A DNA stretch of 64,000 nt, from the NCBI GenBank assembly GCA_963854835.1, contig OY978527.1, forward strand, positions 19,656,845 through 19,720,844, written 5' to 3'. A model generated the notes under the pieces. It had not been told where the DNA came from. It worked only from the letters and a program-made list of their open reading frames with translations, and did not search any database. Shown piece after piece: positions 11,520 to 22,619 of this stretch (the stretch's first letter is position 1; each line of letters starts with the position of its first letter). Both the position numbers and the translations under genes were made by a program. The DNA comes from Megamerina dolium (lineage: Eukaryota; Arthropoda; Insecta; Diptera; Megamerinidae).

Positions 11520-12870
11520 AATGAGTTGAACAACATCGGTTGCCATAAGAATGACTCTAAAGGTAGTAGTAGGTAGTCAGTAGACCTACACAATATACAG
11601 TATTTGAGCGCTGAGGTCACCCTTTTTATTAACATTAAGAGCAGCAAGCGAAGTTAATCATATATTCAAGTATAACAGGAGAATTATCAACGGCGTACAT
11701 AGCAGGAAAGTGGTAACGAAAATGAAAGTATCAGGAATGCCTCAGGTATTGTAAATAATAGAATGAGTAGACAATAGCTTGTGGTCAATAAAAGGTATAT
11801 CAGAGAAAAAATATATAATTTGCGATAACGTTATTTAATTGATTTACGGCTATAATGTTAAAGAACGTGTTGCAAAGAAATTTTGTTCGAACATTTCACA
11901 AGTTTCTGCTAAACAATTAAATATATGGCCTATAAACATTTTCTATAAATGTGGTAACAGTTGAAAAATCACTGAAAATTCATTTATTCAATTTGACATC
12001 AATTCAATTTAGTAACAAGTTCTCAAAAGAACGAACGAAATTTCAGTTGAGAACATATCGTATTTACGGTATTATTATCAAACGTTGTACAGTTGCATTC
12101 GTTGTCGTCACTTTCTATATCAACTGCATGTATTTTATTATTTGATCGTACATGTGTGTTGGTAGCAACGTCTGGTTCATATTCTCATTAATTGTGCAGT
12201 TGCAATTGATGTCGATTTTCTCTTCAGTAAGTTGCATATGTTGTTAGGAACATTTTTATATGTTTATTTTTAAAAGGAGACGTTGAATTAAAAAAATATA
12301 TATAGAAAACATATTGATCGTATGAATCGTTCTCGTCGCTATATCTGTTGTTTGTTTGGTATATTAACATTTATAAACCATTGAATCCATTGCGCCATCC
12401 AATGAATCATCATTGTTTGTGCATCTATAAAGATATTGTCAAATACACAATTTGGTTTTTGGTTTGAATTTTGAAGTTTAAATCAATAATTTACGCCCGA
12501 GAAGGAAGTGATCTAGAAGTTGTCGCGACACTTTGAGTTTGGTACCGAAAGTATATCTTACAAATTCGTATATTGTTGATGATTGCCATATTGGGTTAAC
12601 CGAAATAACGAAAAAAGTTTTTCGTTTTTAAATAAATAAATAAACGCACATTGAGCAATACATAAATTGATCTTCTTTTTTAATTGTTCGGTTGTTTCTC
12701 CATCTAGAAAACATTGTAGTGTGTTGGTCAATTCGTCATTACGCAATTAAAGCAGGATTTCATAAATATTTGTTTGAATTAAATTGAACATTTGAAAGAA
12801 ATTGTATTCGAATAGACTTAATTTTATTGGCAAATTTACTAAATTTCTTAAACGTAATAAATTAAGAGAT
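11520..12870. other. Intergenic DNA, no gene seen
   Basis: No coding similarity recognised. The 5' LTR and leader of the following BEL/Pao relic should lie in its right part, but I could not delimit an LTR or a primer-binding site. Confidence 0.5.
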
Positions 12871-12880
12871 ATTTACGATT

Positions 12881-13756
12881 ATGCCTGGAAATTTGAGCCA
12901 TGAAGCCGCTACTGTTCGAAAGCCGAAGTCGAAAGATACGAAACACGTATCAAAACATGCTTAAGAATCCGACGGTAACTTGGAATGTTAAAGACTTGGA
13001 ATGACGGCTAGAAATCTTAGATTCTTATATTAAACAAATCATCGCATACCCAAGCAAAATCGAGAAGGAGGATCCTGAAGATGACCGAAGAGGCGATAGC
13101 GGGGATCTTTGCATAAGTGCTAAATCGAAACATATTCAGCTTATGGGGTAATATAAGCGTCGAGAGAGTCCAGTGTTCTAGAGTACACTTGGCATAACCA
13201 TGCCTCACTCGTCTCGTCTCCCGAATTTGAAATTACCGACATTTAGTGGAAAGTACGCGGGGTACAGAAAATTGATAAGGTCATTTAATAACATGGTCCA
13301 TGATAAGCCATATCTAGCGGCAATTAAAAAATTCAATCATTTGTTGAGTTGTTTATCATGTAACGTACTCAGAACGGTAAAAGCATTCCAAGTCACAGAA
13401 GCCAATTATCGCTTAGCAGAACGATACTACATATAAAAAGGGTTTGATATTTTTTGAGCAATAATTTGACATTCCAAAAATGACCAAACCAAATACTTCA
13501 CTGTGTTTGCAATTTATGATTCTTTGCTATCATTTGGTACAGAGAGGGATATATCAAAGACATAGCTTATTCACCTTGTACTATCAAAAGTTGATCCAGC
13601 TACAAAATCGAGTTGGAACGATCATTTTGATTACTCCACCCTTCCTTCATGGAACGACTGATCGAAATTGTTAATTCGTCGTTGCCAATCGCTCGAAGTA
13701 AATGACGTTCGGTCAAGTAGATATGACAGTGCTGATCAACAAAATCGTAATAGAAT
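12881..13756 (+). pseudogene. BEL/Pao gag, N-terminal and central part
   Basis: From an ATG at 12881 the frames give a basic leader, then (with stops) LEILDSYIKQII-type sequence. A clear frame at 13200-13436 follows with LPNLKLPTFSGKYAGYRKLI, FNHLLSCLSCNVLRTVKAFQ and VTEANYRLAERYY. This is the gag-like domain (DUF1759 type) that precedes pol in BEL/Pao polyproteins. Further broken frames to 13756 read VDPATKSSWNDHFDYSTLPS, again typical of this gag. At least four frame disruptions are present. The coding sequence resumes after the inserted non-LTR element at 15107. Confidence 0.85.
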
Positions 13757-13769
13757 ATAATCGCGCAAT
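13757..13769. repeat. Target-site duplication, left copy (13 bp)
   Basis: ATAATCGCGCAAT is repeated exactly at 15094-15106, bracketing the antisense non-LTR insertion. A variable-length perfect duplication is the hallmark of target-primed reverse transcription. Confidence 0.9.
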
Positions 13770-15093
13770 TACTTACTTTCTTATGTGGCCATAACAACCG
13801 AATATCGATTTAGGTCGAAAATAACATGCTTCGCCAGCCATCTCTGTTCTTTGCTAGCTGGCGCCAGTTAGAAATTCCAAGCGCCGTCAGGTTCTCCAGT
13901 ACTTGGTCTTTCCACCGCAGGTTAGGTCTTCCTCTTCTGCGTCGTCCTCCAGCGGGTTCCGAATATAACACCTTCTTAGCCATTCGCTCGACATGACCTA
14001 GCCAGCGCAGCCGCTGGATTTCGATGCGCTTTACTATGTCAATATTCAGTACTCCCAACAAATCCAAAAAGGTCCAAAGATCTTGCGTAAGACTTTTCTC
14101 TCGAAAACTCCAAGCATTCGCTTATCCGAGATGAAAATTGTCCAAGCTTCAGCGCCATATGTTAGGACAGGCATGATGAGAGACTTGTAGAGTGTAGTTT
14201 TCGTTCTTCGAGAGAGGGCTCGACTTTTCTATTGCTTGCTCGGCCCAAAGTAACACCTGTTAGCAAGAGTTATCCTTCGCAATATCTCCAGGCTGACGTC
14301 ATTACTGCCTTTAATGATGGTTCCAAGATAGACAAAGTCCCTTACTACTTAAAAAGCGTAGTTGTCAACAGTGACGTGCTGTCCAAGACGCCGGGACTCT
14401 TTGTTTGTTGACACTAGATACTTCGTCTTGCTCTCGTTCACCGAAAGAACCATCCGACGCGACTCTCTTTCCAACTCTGAGAATGCTGCACTGACTGCTC
14501 GCGTGTTCATGCCGATTATGTCAATATCGTTGGCATACGCTAACAGCATGACATCTTTTGTTGAAGATAGTGCCATTATGTCGTAGATCAGCAGCTCGTA
14601 TTATTTTCTCCATAATAAGATTGAAGAAGTCGCACGATAACGAATCACCTTGTCTGAAACCCCGTTCGGCATTAAACGGTGCGGAGAGATCCTTCCCAAT
14701 TTTCACTGCACAACGGGAGTTATGCAGTGTCATTCTACAAAGTCGAATGAGCTTTGCAGGAATACCGAACTCAGACATTGTTGCGTAGAGGTAATCCCTT
14801 ACCGGACTGTCGAAGGCGGCTTTATAATCAACAAATAGGTGGTGTGTGTCGATCTGTTTTTCTTGGGTCTTCTCCAGGATTTGGCGTAGTGTGAAAATCT
14901 GGTCGATGCTGGATTTACAGGGTCTGAAGCCACACTGATACGGTCCAATCAGGTTGCTGAGCATAGGCTTCAACCTTTCACACAGTACGCTCGATAGAAC
15001 CTTGTATGCGATGCTCAGGAGACTTATTTCACGGTAGTTGGCGCAAATTGTGGGGTCTCCTTTTTTATGTACAGGACAGAGAAAACTGAGCTG
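13770..15093 (-). mobile_element. 5'-truncated non-LTR retrotransposon inside BEL/Pao gag
   Basis: Antisense insertion of about 1.3 kb flanked by a 13-bp duplication. The 3' end (left side) ends GGCCACATAAG plus a short TAAG/GTAA-type tail. The 5' end is truncated inside the reverse transcriptase. The same family occurs at 20455-20584, 44970-45950 and 56236-56920. Clade assignment is uncertain (RTE-like or another APE-type clade). Confidence 0.9.
13810..15093 (-). pseudogene. Non-LTR reverse transcriptase, C-terminal two thirds
   Basis: From the right edge leftwards the minus strand reads LSFLCPVHKKGDPTICANYR, GFRPCKSSIDQIFTLRQILE, FVDYKAAFDSPVRDYL and GFRQGDSLSCDFFNLIMEKI. A frame change near 14545-14580 then gives LLAYANDIDIIG, where the usual YADD catalytic box is changed to YAND. 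The thumb follows (TLYKSLIMPVLTYGAEAWTI in broken frames), then the C-terminal RLRWLGHVERM and GGRRRRGRPNLRWKDQVLEN. The family protein is an endonuclease-reverse transcriptase. The YAND substitution plus frameshifts make this copy inactive. Confidence 0.85.
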
Positions 15094-15106
15094 ATAATCG
15101 CGCAAT
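15094..15106. repeat. Target-site duplication, right copy (13 bp)
   Basis: Exact repeat of 13757-13769 (ATAATCGCGCAAT). Removing the insertion plus one duplicate rejoins the BEL gag sequence. Confidence 0.9.
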
Positions 15107-15673
15107 AACAATAATAAAAATGAACACAAAACATCATTTCAAAACATCAGTAGCAGCGAGTAGCCTGGAAAATCAATGCATTATTTGTAAATTAAATGGC
15201 CCTTCAATACATAGTTGCAACTCTTTTGCTGCACTTACCATTGGTAAACGGTAAAAAAGCTGGAAGTTGTATAAATTGTATAAAGAACGGACAGTCGGTC
15301 CGAAACTCTTCTCGATCTCATTGTCGAGTTTGTCACCGTCCTCATCACACTCTGCTGCATAAATATGAGGTGCAAGCAAATCCCTTTGATACCATCAACA
15401 TCTGCTACTGCCAATGATACTCCACGACAATCGATCCAGCGTTCTTCACACCATGTTTCGAATACAGATGATGTCGTTGTATTTGCTACAGCTATAGTTA
15501 GAATAAAAGATCGCTATAGAAGTACCCACCTTTTAGGCCTTGGCTCACAAATAAATTTCAAGAGTGAGTATTGCGCACAGAAGTTACATTCAAAACGAGA
15601 ATTGAAAGATCTTAATTTATCGGGTATTGGGGAGATAATGCGACCTTACGACATAAAGATAATACCATTGTAG
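15107..15673 (+). pseudogene. BEL/Pao gag zinc-knuckle region and protease
   Basis: Continuation of the gag of 12881-13756. Broken frames read SSLENQCIICKLNGPSIHSC and then (15230-15360) CINCIKNGQSVRNSSRSHCR followed by VCHRPHHTLLH, the two CCHC-like knuckles of BEL gag. At 15365-15673 VVFATAIVRIKDRY and LGLGSQINFKSEYCAQKL with ELKDLNLSGIGE match the BEL aspartic-protease region, but the DSASQ active-site block is altered to GLGSQ. Frameshifted and inactive. Confidence 0.8.
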
Positions 15674-15710
15674 AATCCAGAGTTAATGACTACAAGTTTC
15701 AAGCAGATTT

Positions 15711-17360
15711 TTGGGTCATAAAGTACATCTCGAGTTTCATTTGAGCGTAACCCTTATGAGGACACTTGATGTCAAAGAAATGTATAATAATTTTATGATC
15801 GAATATTTGTCGTTAGGCTACATGTCTAAAATGGAAAACACAATTTCTACTTATTATTTCATACCACACCAAGTTGTCATAAGGCCTGATAGTTTGACAA
15901 CTAAGTTAAGAGTTGTATTTGATGCGCCTTGTAAAACTTCATCCAATATCTCATTGAACGATACTCTATTGGTCGGCCCAACCATTTAACCATAGCTCTA
16001 TATAAAACTACTAAAATTTCGTTGTCGTAAATTTACCATTACGGCAGATATTTTCAAAAATGTGTAGACAAGTACAAATCCATGAAGCAGACCGGCAATT
16101 TCAGCTTATTTGTGGTGAAAAAATCTGAAAATGCTTATGCAAATGTACAAACTAAACACAATAACATATGACACAGGACCAGCACCGTTTTTGGCTATTC
16201 GGTGCTTAAATGGACTTGGCAATCTTAATATAGAAATTCATGCGAGTTCAAGGGTTATACAAGAGGACTTCTATGTGGACGATTTAATGCCAGGTGCTGA
16301 AACATTGGAGGAGCTTGAAACCATCCAATATGATGTAATAAAAATTCTCTATTTAGCTCGCTTTAGGGAGGCGAAATGGGTTTCTAACCACCAGTTTCTC
16401 AATAATAGCGACAATGTTGAAAAAGATATCACATTAACACACCGAAACCACTAAAACTCTGGGTATAGTTTGGGTCTCGTTGCAAATTTTGATAATTTGA
16501 GGCTATTAAGCGCAATATTTTCTCGGTGTCTTCCCGATTGTTTGACCCATTGGGGCTTCTATGCCCAGGTATTACAAAAGAAAAAATTTTGCTGCAAGAC
16601 TTGTGGTTGCTAAAATTAGACTGGGATGAATCAGATCCAATGTCGGTGGCTACAAGTTGGGAGATCTTTAAAAAAAAATTCCGAAAAATCCCAGAGATAC
16701 ATGTTTCTCGAGATGTGAATATTTCTTCGTTATCAACAGTCCAAATTCATGGGTTCGCCGGTGCATCTATGCGAGCTTATGGCATTTGTATTTATATACG
16801 TAGCAAATGTGGTAGTAATTACTGTCTATACTGTTTATAGCCAAGTCAAAAGTTACTCCACTTAAAACTAAAACTCTCCCAAGTCTTGAGCTTTATGCCG
16901 CTCACTTGCTAGTAAAATTGTGGGAAATTATAGTGCCAATTTCATCGCCATACACAGAAAAGGTAATTGAAGCGACTCAGAAATTGTGGTATACTGGCTT
17001 AAAAAACACGCATCCATGTTGTCAACCTTTGTTGGGACATCATCTGACATCTGACATTCAGGAAGCGCCGAATAAAGCTACATGGAGGCATGTTCCAACT
17101 GCTCACAACCCTGTGGATATTGTATCGCGAAGTTGCAATGTACCATTCTATATGGTTTGATGGTCCTACAGTTTTAATGGAAGATGAAGATAATTGTAAA
17201 TGCGCACTTTGATCCCGCAGAAACACTGGCATGGTCAGAAATGCGCAAATCTAAAGCGGTTATACTCGTTGTTGAAGAAGAACGTAACATAATCCACGAA
17301 ATAATTGAAAATTTTTCTACGTACATGAAAATATTGCGAACAATTGCATATGTTTATCGA
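15711..17360 (+). pseudogene. BEL/Pao pol: reverse transcriptase, RNase H, integrase start
   Basis: The segments are in order. 15711-15989: HQVVIRPDSLTTKLRVVFDA and SSNISLNDTLLVGPTI (early RT). 16131-16454: YDTGPAPFLAIRCLN and QEDFYVDDLMPGAETLEELE; the YVDD catalytic box is intact. 16526-16840: SRLFDPLGLLCPGITKEKIL and QIHGFAGASMRAYGICIYIR (connection/RNase H). 16890-17160: LELYAAHLLVKLW and WRHVPTAHNPVDIVSR. 17184-17360: FDPAETLAWSEMRKSK and ILRTIAYVYRF (start of the integrase region). Stops and frame changes separate each segment. The integrase core is missing. Confidence 0.85.
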
Positions 17361-17379
17361 TTTATAAAGCCGATCAAGC

Positions 17380-17389
<10 letters not shown>

Positions 17390-17469
<80 letters not shown>
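17390..17469. repeat. (TA)n microsatellite
   Basis: About 80 bp of nearly pure TA immediately after the BEL pol remnant. Its long alternating I-Y open frames are artefacts. Confidence 0.95.
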
Positions 17470-17472
<3 letters not shown>

Positions 17473-17549
17473 ATTTTTTTTTATGTAAGAAATTAATATT
17501 TCTAAAACGAAAAAAAATAAATGTAAATTTAAAATAAATGGTTTTCTTT

Positions 17550-17616
17550 TTGTGGATATGGACTCGAGCCTCCCCTATGCGAAGCGTATGTCTAACTGCT
17601 TGGCTACTTCGCTTTG
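17550..17616 (-). other. tRNA-like sequence (A box and B box)
   Basis: The reverse complement reads GCGAAGTAGCCAAGCAGTTA, followed by an anticodon-like arm and then GGCTCGAGTCC. This gives a fair A box (TAGCCAAGCAGT) and B box (GGCTCGAGTCC) at tRNA spacing. The T stem and acceptor stem do not pair properly, so I see a tRNA pseudogene or the head of a second SINE family, not a functional tRNA. Confidence 0.4.
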
Positions 17617-17619
17617 AAC

Positions 17620-20000
17620 GTTGGCTAAACAGCTGTTTTCCTCGATTGATTTTACGCAATGGGTAGATAATAATGAGTGTGAGGGAGATAAATATGGCAG
17701 AAAATGTGTATGCGATAAGGTGATGAAAAGTCACACGTACACAAAATCCCATATCAAATATGCGTATCAAACATGAGGTTTTGTTTGATTTTACTATTTC
17801 TTTCCCTCAATGTATAAGCACAAAACGGATGATACGATTTCGTGTTACTTTTGTCATGCAACTTTTCAAAGGCAAATGTAATGTTTGGTAATGAAGGCGG
17901 TAATGTGTTGCTCTTTACTGAAAACGACACATTACTTTCGTAGGACATGTCTGTACAAAAATTCATGCATCTTGTAATTTATCGGCTATATCGATACATT
18001 ATTTTTTATATTACCAAATATTCCTCTTTTCCAATGGGAAATTAATGTTTTAACAATAAATATAAGAATATACGAACAATATAATTGTGGCACCGTGTAT
18101 ATCTACAATATTTCGGGGTTATATATGTATAATATTATAACCCTTTCAAATGGTATTCATTAGTGTTGTAGAAATATTAACATTTAGTGAGGTCGAACGC
18201 TTTGGATCTTCACAATCTCAATAGGTAAATCATAAAATATCTTGCACTTAAAATTTGGCATTACAAAATCTTTTTCAAACGGGTGCCGCATTTGTTCACA
18301 GTTGAGCAACAGCAGTCTGGATAAAATAAACTGCTGTGTTCGTAATTATCAATGAAACATCATTGATCAAATCATCGGAATCAAATCGGTTGTAAGTTCA
18401 ATAGAAACAGCTATTCAAAGATGTCCCAACCCTTTAAAGATATAACAAACAGCCGGAAAGAACTGCCCTTTAAAACCAATAACTTATGGTCAAAATGCCA
18501 CATGCCAAAATGATAAAAGTTTTTTTTTAGTAATTGGTCTCGAGAATTTTTTAGCGATGTGTTATAGATCTATATTATCCCCCAATAGGTGACTGAGATC
18601 GAGAAAATATAGCATTTATCCTCGTAAAATATGTCACTTTGAAAAACACAAAATTCCGTCGCCGACAAATAATACAAAAAAAAAAAGCTACCGAAAACTA
18701 AAAGTATCTATTTGTTTAACTTCCATGACACTACATACTATATCTTGTGAGTATTTGGTACTAACTGCCAATGAAAATTGGTCTGGAGATTTGACGAAGA
18801 ACTTTCCTTTCGAAATTACTAATCATTTTCTCACCATTTCTCATTTCTAGAGTGTGTTCTACGCTCAAATACTAGGTATGGTCAAAGTAATTTACTGACA
18901 AAATCAATCCTTCGCGTAACGTATTGGCTGACGTGAGTGAAATGTTTAATATTCATATCGTCTGAACGTTATGATTAGGCGAAAAGTAGTAGGCTGTATA
19001 AAGAATATGCCCAAAGATCAGGGGTAAACTTTCACCATGTAAGCATTATACAGCAGGTCTAGGTAAAGTTGCTTTTACAAAAAACGCGATCGTATACTAC
19101 AACATAGCGCGTACGTAATACCTTGGATCTGTAATACTGTTAACTATTCACGGCTCTTAGCTTTCTAAGGCACTCTTGCAGAATATCCAAGGTTAAATGT
19201 ATAAATTCAGAGTTAAGCAGCTCAGTGTCAAATTGCTATTTTAACTCAAGCATTGTATTGCAGAACAGATATCTGACACCGAGTTAGTTAACTTCGCCAT
19301 TTTTGATTTTGGTCGGCATCACTGACTAGTTTTTAGGTCATTTATTTTGGTTATTCATATTCGTCTGGTATTTGAAATTTCAAATTTAAAACTTTTTAGC
19401 GATAGCCTCTTGAATTTACAAAACTTTCCTAAGTTTCGTAATGTTATGTATATTACAATATTTTTTATATACATACGTACATATCATTTACACATATGTA
19501 GGAAAAGTCATGCACCTCTTTGTTTTCGATAACATACGTTTTAAGCTTGTCTGTTAATTTTTAGCCGAAACTCCCATGAAACGTTTTATCGCTATTATGA
19601 ATAGTTATTATGAAAATTAATTAAGAACAGCTTTTAAGAACCTTGTGAAATTAATTTGTCTTATTTTACGCTATTTATAACTCTCTATCAACTACTCCAA
19701 CAATTTCAAGTATAAAATTATCTTTTTCAATAATTCATTAGAATCACACGTTTGTAACTATAAATATTGTATCCTTGAAGGCCACACGTGCTCATTGCTA
19801 AATCACAAAAGGAAATTATGATTATATGTACCTAACTACTTAGTAAAGGTCACATAGATATACATATATACATATATGTATATATAGGATTTGAGTATAC
19901 ATTGAATGGTTGGCACTTTAATAGAAATGAAAAAGGAGTGCAAATAATGACGTCATTAAAGTAAATATCACCACGCAAGTGCATTTACATTCTTATAAAT
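17620..20000. other. Intergenic DNA, no gene seen
   Basis: No recognisable coding sequence or repeat. Short CATACATATATGTATATA-like tracts occur at 19855-19890. Confidence 0.55.
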
Positions 20001-20119
20001 ATATAGGGTGATTTTTTAAGAGCCTTCGGATTTGATTTAGAAAAAACACATAAAATTTAGAGAAATGTATGAAATCTGAGTCGATAGAACGATTTATATA
20101 ATGTGCATATATGATGCAT

Positions 20120-20440
20120 TGGCAGTTCTTGCAATGCTTCTGGCTAATCTTCACATCAAATACGGCAATTTTGATTGTTCACGTATCCATTCAACCAGAA
20201 ACCAACTTTGCCGGCGCCTATTCACCAAAAGTTAGCCGTTGTGGTAGATCGTATGGCTTCAATTCTTGCACCAGCTGTATTTTAAAAGGTTTTTTTTCTA
20301 CGTAGTGAAGTAACAGAGGCCCAATTGCTGCGAACGGCGCCGAATACTAAATTCACGGTCATCAACAACACCGGCGGATACAGTTGCGATATTTTTCTCT
20401 ATCCGCACTCTACGTATGCGTGTTGGTGTTTTAATGTCCA
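20120..20440 (-). pseudogene. Tc1/mariner-superfamily transposase fragment
   Basis: Broken minus frames read LDIKTPTRIRRVRIEKNIAT, then FSIRRRSQQLGLCYFTT, and after a deletion GFWLNGYVNNQNCRI with PEALQELPMH. The SIRRRSQxLGL helix-turn-helix block and the GYVNKQNCRIW block also occur in the transposases at 33832-34898 and 36302-37371, so this is an older relative of that lineage. The catalytic core is missing. Confidence 0.6.
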
Positions 20441-20454
20441 ATAATGTAAATTTT

Positions 20455-20584
20455 TCTAACCTCCGGTGGAAAGACCAAGTACTGGAGAACCTGACGGCGC
20501 TTGGAATTTCTAACTGACGCCAGCTAGCGAAGAACAGAGATATCGATATTCGGTTGTTATGGCCACATAAGTAAGTAAGTAAGT
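20455..20584 (+). mobile_element. 3'-terminal 130 bp of the 13.8-15.1 kb non-LTR family
   Basis: CTCCGGTGGAAAGACCAAGT through CGGTTGTTATGGCCACATAA matches the 3' end of the element at 13770-15093, and ends in four TAAG/GTAA units. It is flanked by a perfect 11-bp duplication AATGTAAATTT (20443-20453 and 20585-20595). This is an extremely 5'-truncated retrotransposition event. Confidence 0.85.
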
Positions 20585-20636
20585 AATGTAAATTTGGTGC
20601 GAAATTTAGTCACTCAGAAGGTCGCCCAAATTGACC

Positions 20637-20657
20637 ATGAATGAATGAATGAATGAA
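20637..20657 (+). repeat. GAAT tetranucleotide microsatellite
   Basis: Tandem ATGA/GAAT units inside the right end of the mariner relic, followed by a GAAGAAA-rich stretch. Confidence 0.8.
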
Positions 20658-20699
20658 AAAGAAGAAAGAAGAAAGTTCCTAAAATATCACCCTGTATAA

Positions 20700-22600
20700 G
20701 TACGTGGGCAGAGAATTTATGGAAGTTGTTATGTTTGCACATAGAGATACATAGATGATGCTATGATGTTGCTAAAAAAATAAATACCTGCCTACTTGGT
20801 TTGGATATTTTTGGATATACATATGTATGTATATGAAGGTGGGTCATATTGTATGGAGTAAAATTTTGAAAACATGGCTCAACGAAAACATTGTTATCAC
20901 TTGAAGCATTTGCTTTGCGAATGGACGCAAAATGAATTTCCATATTTGGAATCGGTAGAAAAGTTCCACGTACGCGGTTCTTGGGGAAAACATAATAAAA
21001 ATTGGCCTTAGAATGTCTAATTTATTGGTATTAAACCTTTTCTACGTTATGTCCTAGGCTTATGGCACGAAATTCAAAAATTAATTTTAAGTAAACAATA
21101 ACATCACAGAGACATTTTGGTGATACAGATCGACCTATGCATACAAAATTGGACTAAACGTGTAAGGTGAGCTTGTTCTTTAATACGCACACTTATCTGG
21201 ACTAGTAAGTAAATTTCTTTGCAAAATTATTACATAAAAATATGTGATTAAATTATTATTTCAAAAAATGACTATGTTAATCGCTTTATTATTCACATTT
21301 GATTAACTACACCCATTTCCAATCGACACTCTTGAATCAAAGTCAAATTTGATGAATTTCCAAAATGTTTAATATCTCCGATATTTCTTTTCAAGTGATT
21401 GCAAAAATCTTTGTGAATATTTGGGATACTTATAAAAAGTTCAACTAATTTGATACCAACTGTTAATTTAATTTTATGCAAATAAATGAATGTATAGAAG
21501 TCGTTCTGTTTGTGCAATTTGAATTTTTAAATGCTCAATGTCAATGGATGGTTAATGTCGAACATGACTAAGAATAGTTTAATATATACCCAATTTTGTC
21601 CTTGTATATGTATATATCTACTATATATAAATGTAAGTGTTTATGACAGTAGACATTTTAAATCGAAATTGAAATTCATATTACATATATTACGATACTA
21701 TGTACTGGGAGATACGAACATTGAAATCATTTTCATTTTCAATTTGATTTTATTATTAATCATTTATTAAGTTTTACTTGTTGTTATTGATTTTTACATT
21801 GACAATTTTATTTTACAAATACACTTGTAAACTGCAATAAAACAAGACAAAATTAAAAAAATGAATTTAAATATTCCATAGTCACAAATCCATGTTCACA
21901 CATAAGTATTTTTTGGAAAAAAAATTAAAAACGTTTTTTTTTATGATATTTCCTCACATCATACTTATTATGCATTGTGAATGCAAAACACGTTCTTTTG
22001 ATATGGAATATGGACATTTCCTGGGTTTTAGGTGCGACATTTGAATGAATACAATATCGAGAGAAACAAATGGAAGGAACGAACAACAGGAACAACAAAA
22101 AAAAAATTGAAATTGTTTTTGTGATGCATTTAAAAGTTATAAAATTCTGCGAAATTTGAAAGATTATTTTTATTATTATTTTTGTATTTGTCAAATTAAA
22201 TCAACTCAAAGTCTGACAAATCGATTTAAGTCCTCTTTAGAAGGGATTGCAGAATGTATAGTGGTGTTCTAAGTGAGCACTGTGTGGTAATCGTTCAATA
22301 ACCCAGTAGCAGAATACTTAAGACCTTTGCCTTTATATGACTTTCTAAAGCACTCCATTATTCGCATTACTTTTACAGTCTTCTATGAAAAGGGAGAGTA
22401 GAAGGAGATCAGTCCTTTTTAACCATTTTGAAACTATATAACCATCGTTTCGGTTGTTGCTCACTTATCGGATTTTCTCGTGTGTAGTTCGTTCAAATAC
22501 ATATACTTGTATTTCAAAATTAATTTATTTAAATGAAATTCTAAGAAAATTATATCAAACAATAAAGAACAGAAATGATCAATAAATATTTATTTTTCAA
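20700..22600. other. AT-rich intergenic DNA, no gene seen
   Basis: No coding or repeat similarity recognised. Open frames are short and AT-driven. Confidence 0.55.
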
Positions 22601-22619
22601 AATACCATTTTATCACTTC

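Larger units (their letters stand above)
12880..17370 (+). mobile_element. BEL/Pao LTR retrotransposon, decayed, split by an insertion
   Basis: gag, protease, reverse transcriptase, RNase H and the start of integrase are readable in order on plus, all broken by stops and frameshifts. A non-LTR element is inserted antisense at 13770-15093 with a 13-bp target duplication. Homology ends just before the TA-microsatellite at 17390, where the integrase is cut off. No LTR was identified on either side. Confidence 0.85.
20004..20698 (-). mobile_element. mariner-superfamily relic, internally deleted
   Basis: The left end (TATAGGGTGATTTTTTAAGA) and right end (reverse complement TATACAGGGTGATATTTTAG) form inverted repeats next to TA. 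Inside, minus-strand fragments of a transposase are readable (20120-20440), followed by a 130-bp non-LTR insertion at 20455-20584. About 0.7 kb in total, so much of the transposase is deleted. Confidence 0.65.

Noticed and set aside
14362..14838. Plus-strand open frames across the non-LTR element
   Set aside because: They are antisense shadows of the reverse transcriptase on minus, which has all the family motifs.
17391..17470. Long alternating Ile-Tyr open frames over the TA-microsatellites (here and at 33573, 34995, 37478, 40089 and 54829)
   Set aside because: TA repeats have no stop codon in several frames. The frames are artefacts of the repeat and carry no start context or conserved sequence.
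21925..22194. 89-codon minus-strand frame with a hydrophobic stretch
   Set aside because: AT-rich, no signal peptide followed by a recognisable mature domain, no conserved motif. Treated as chance.
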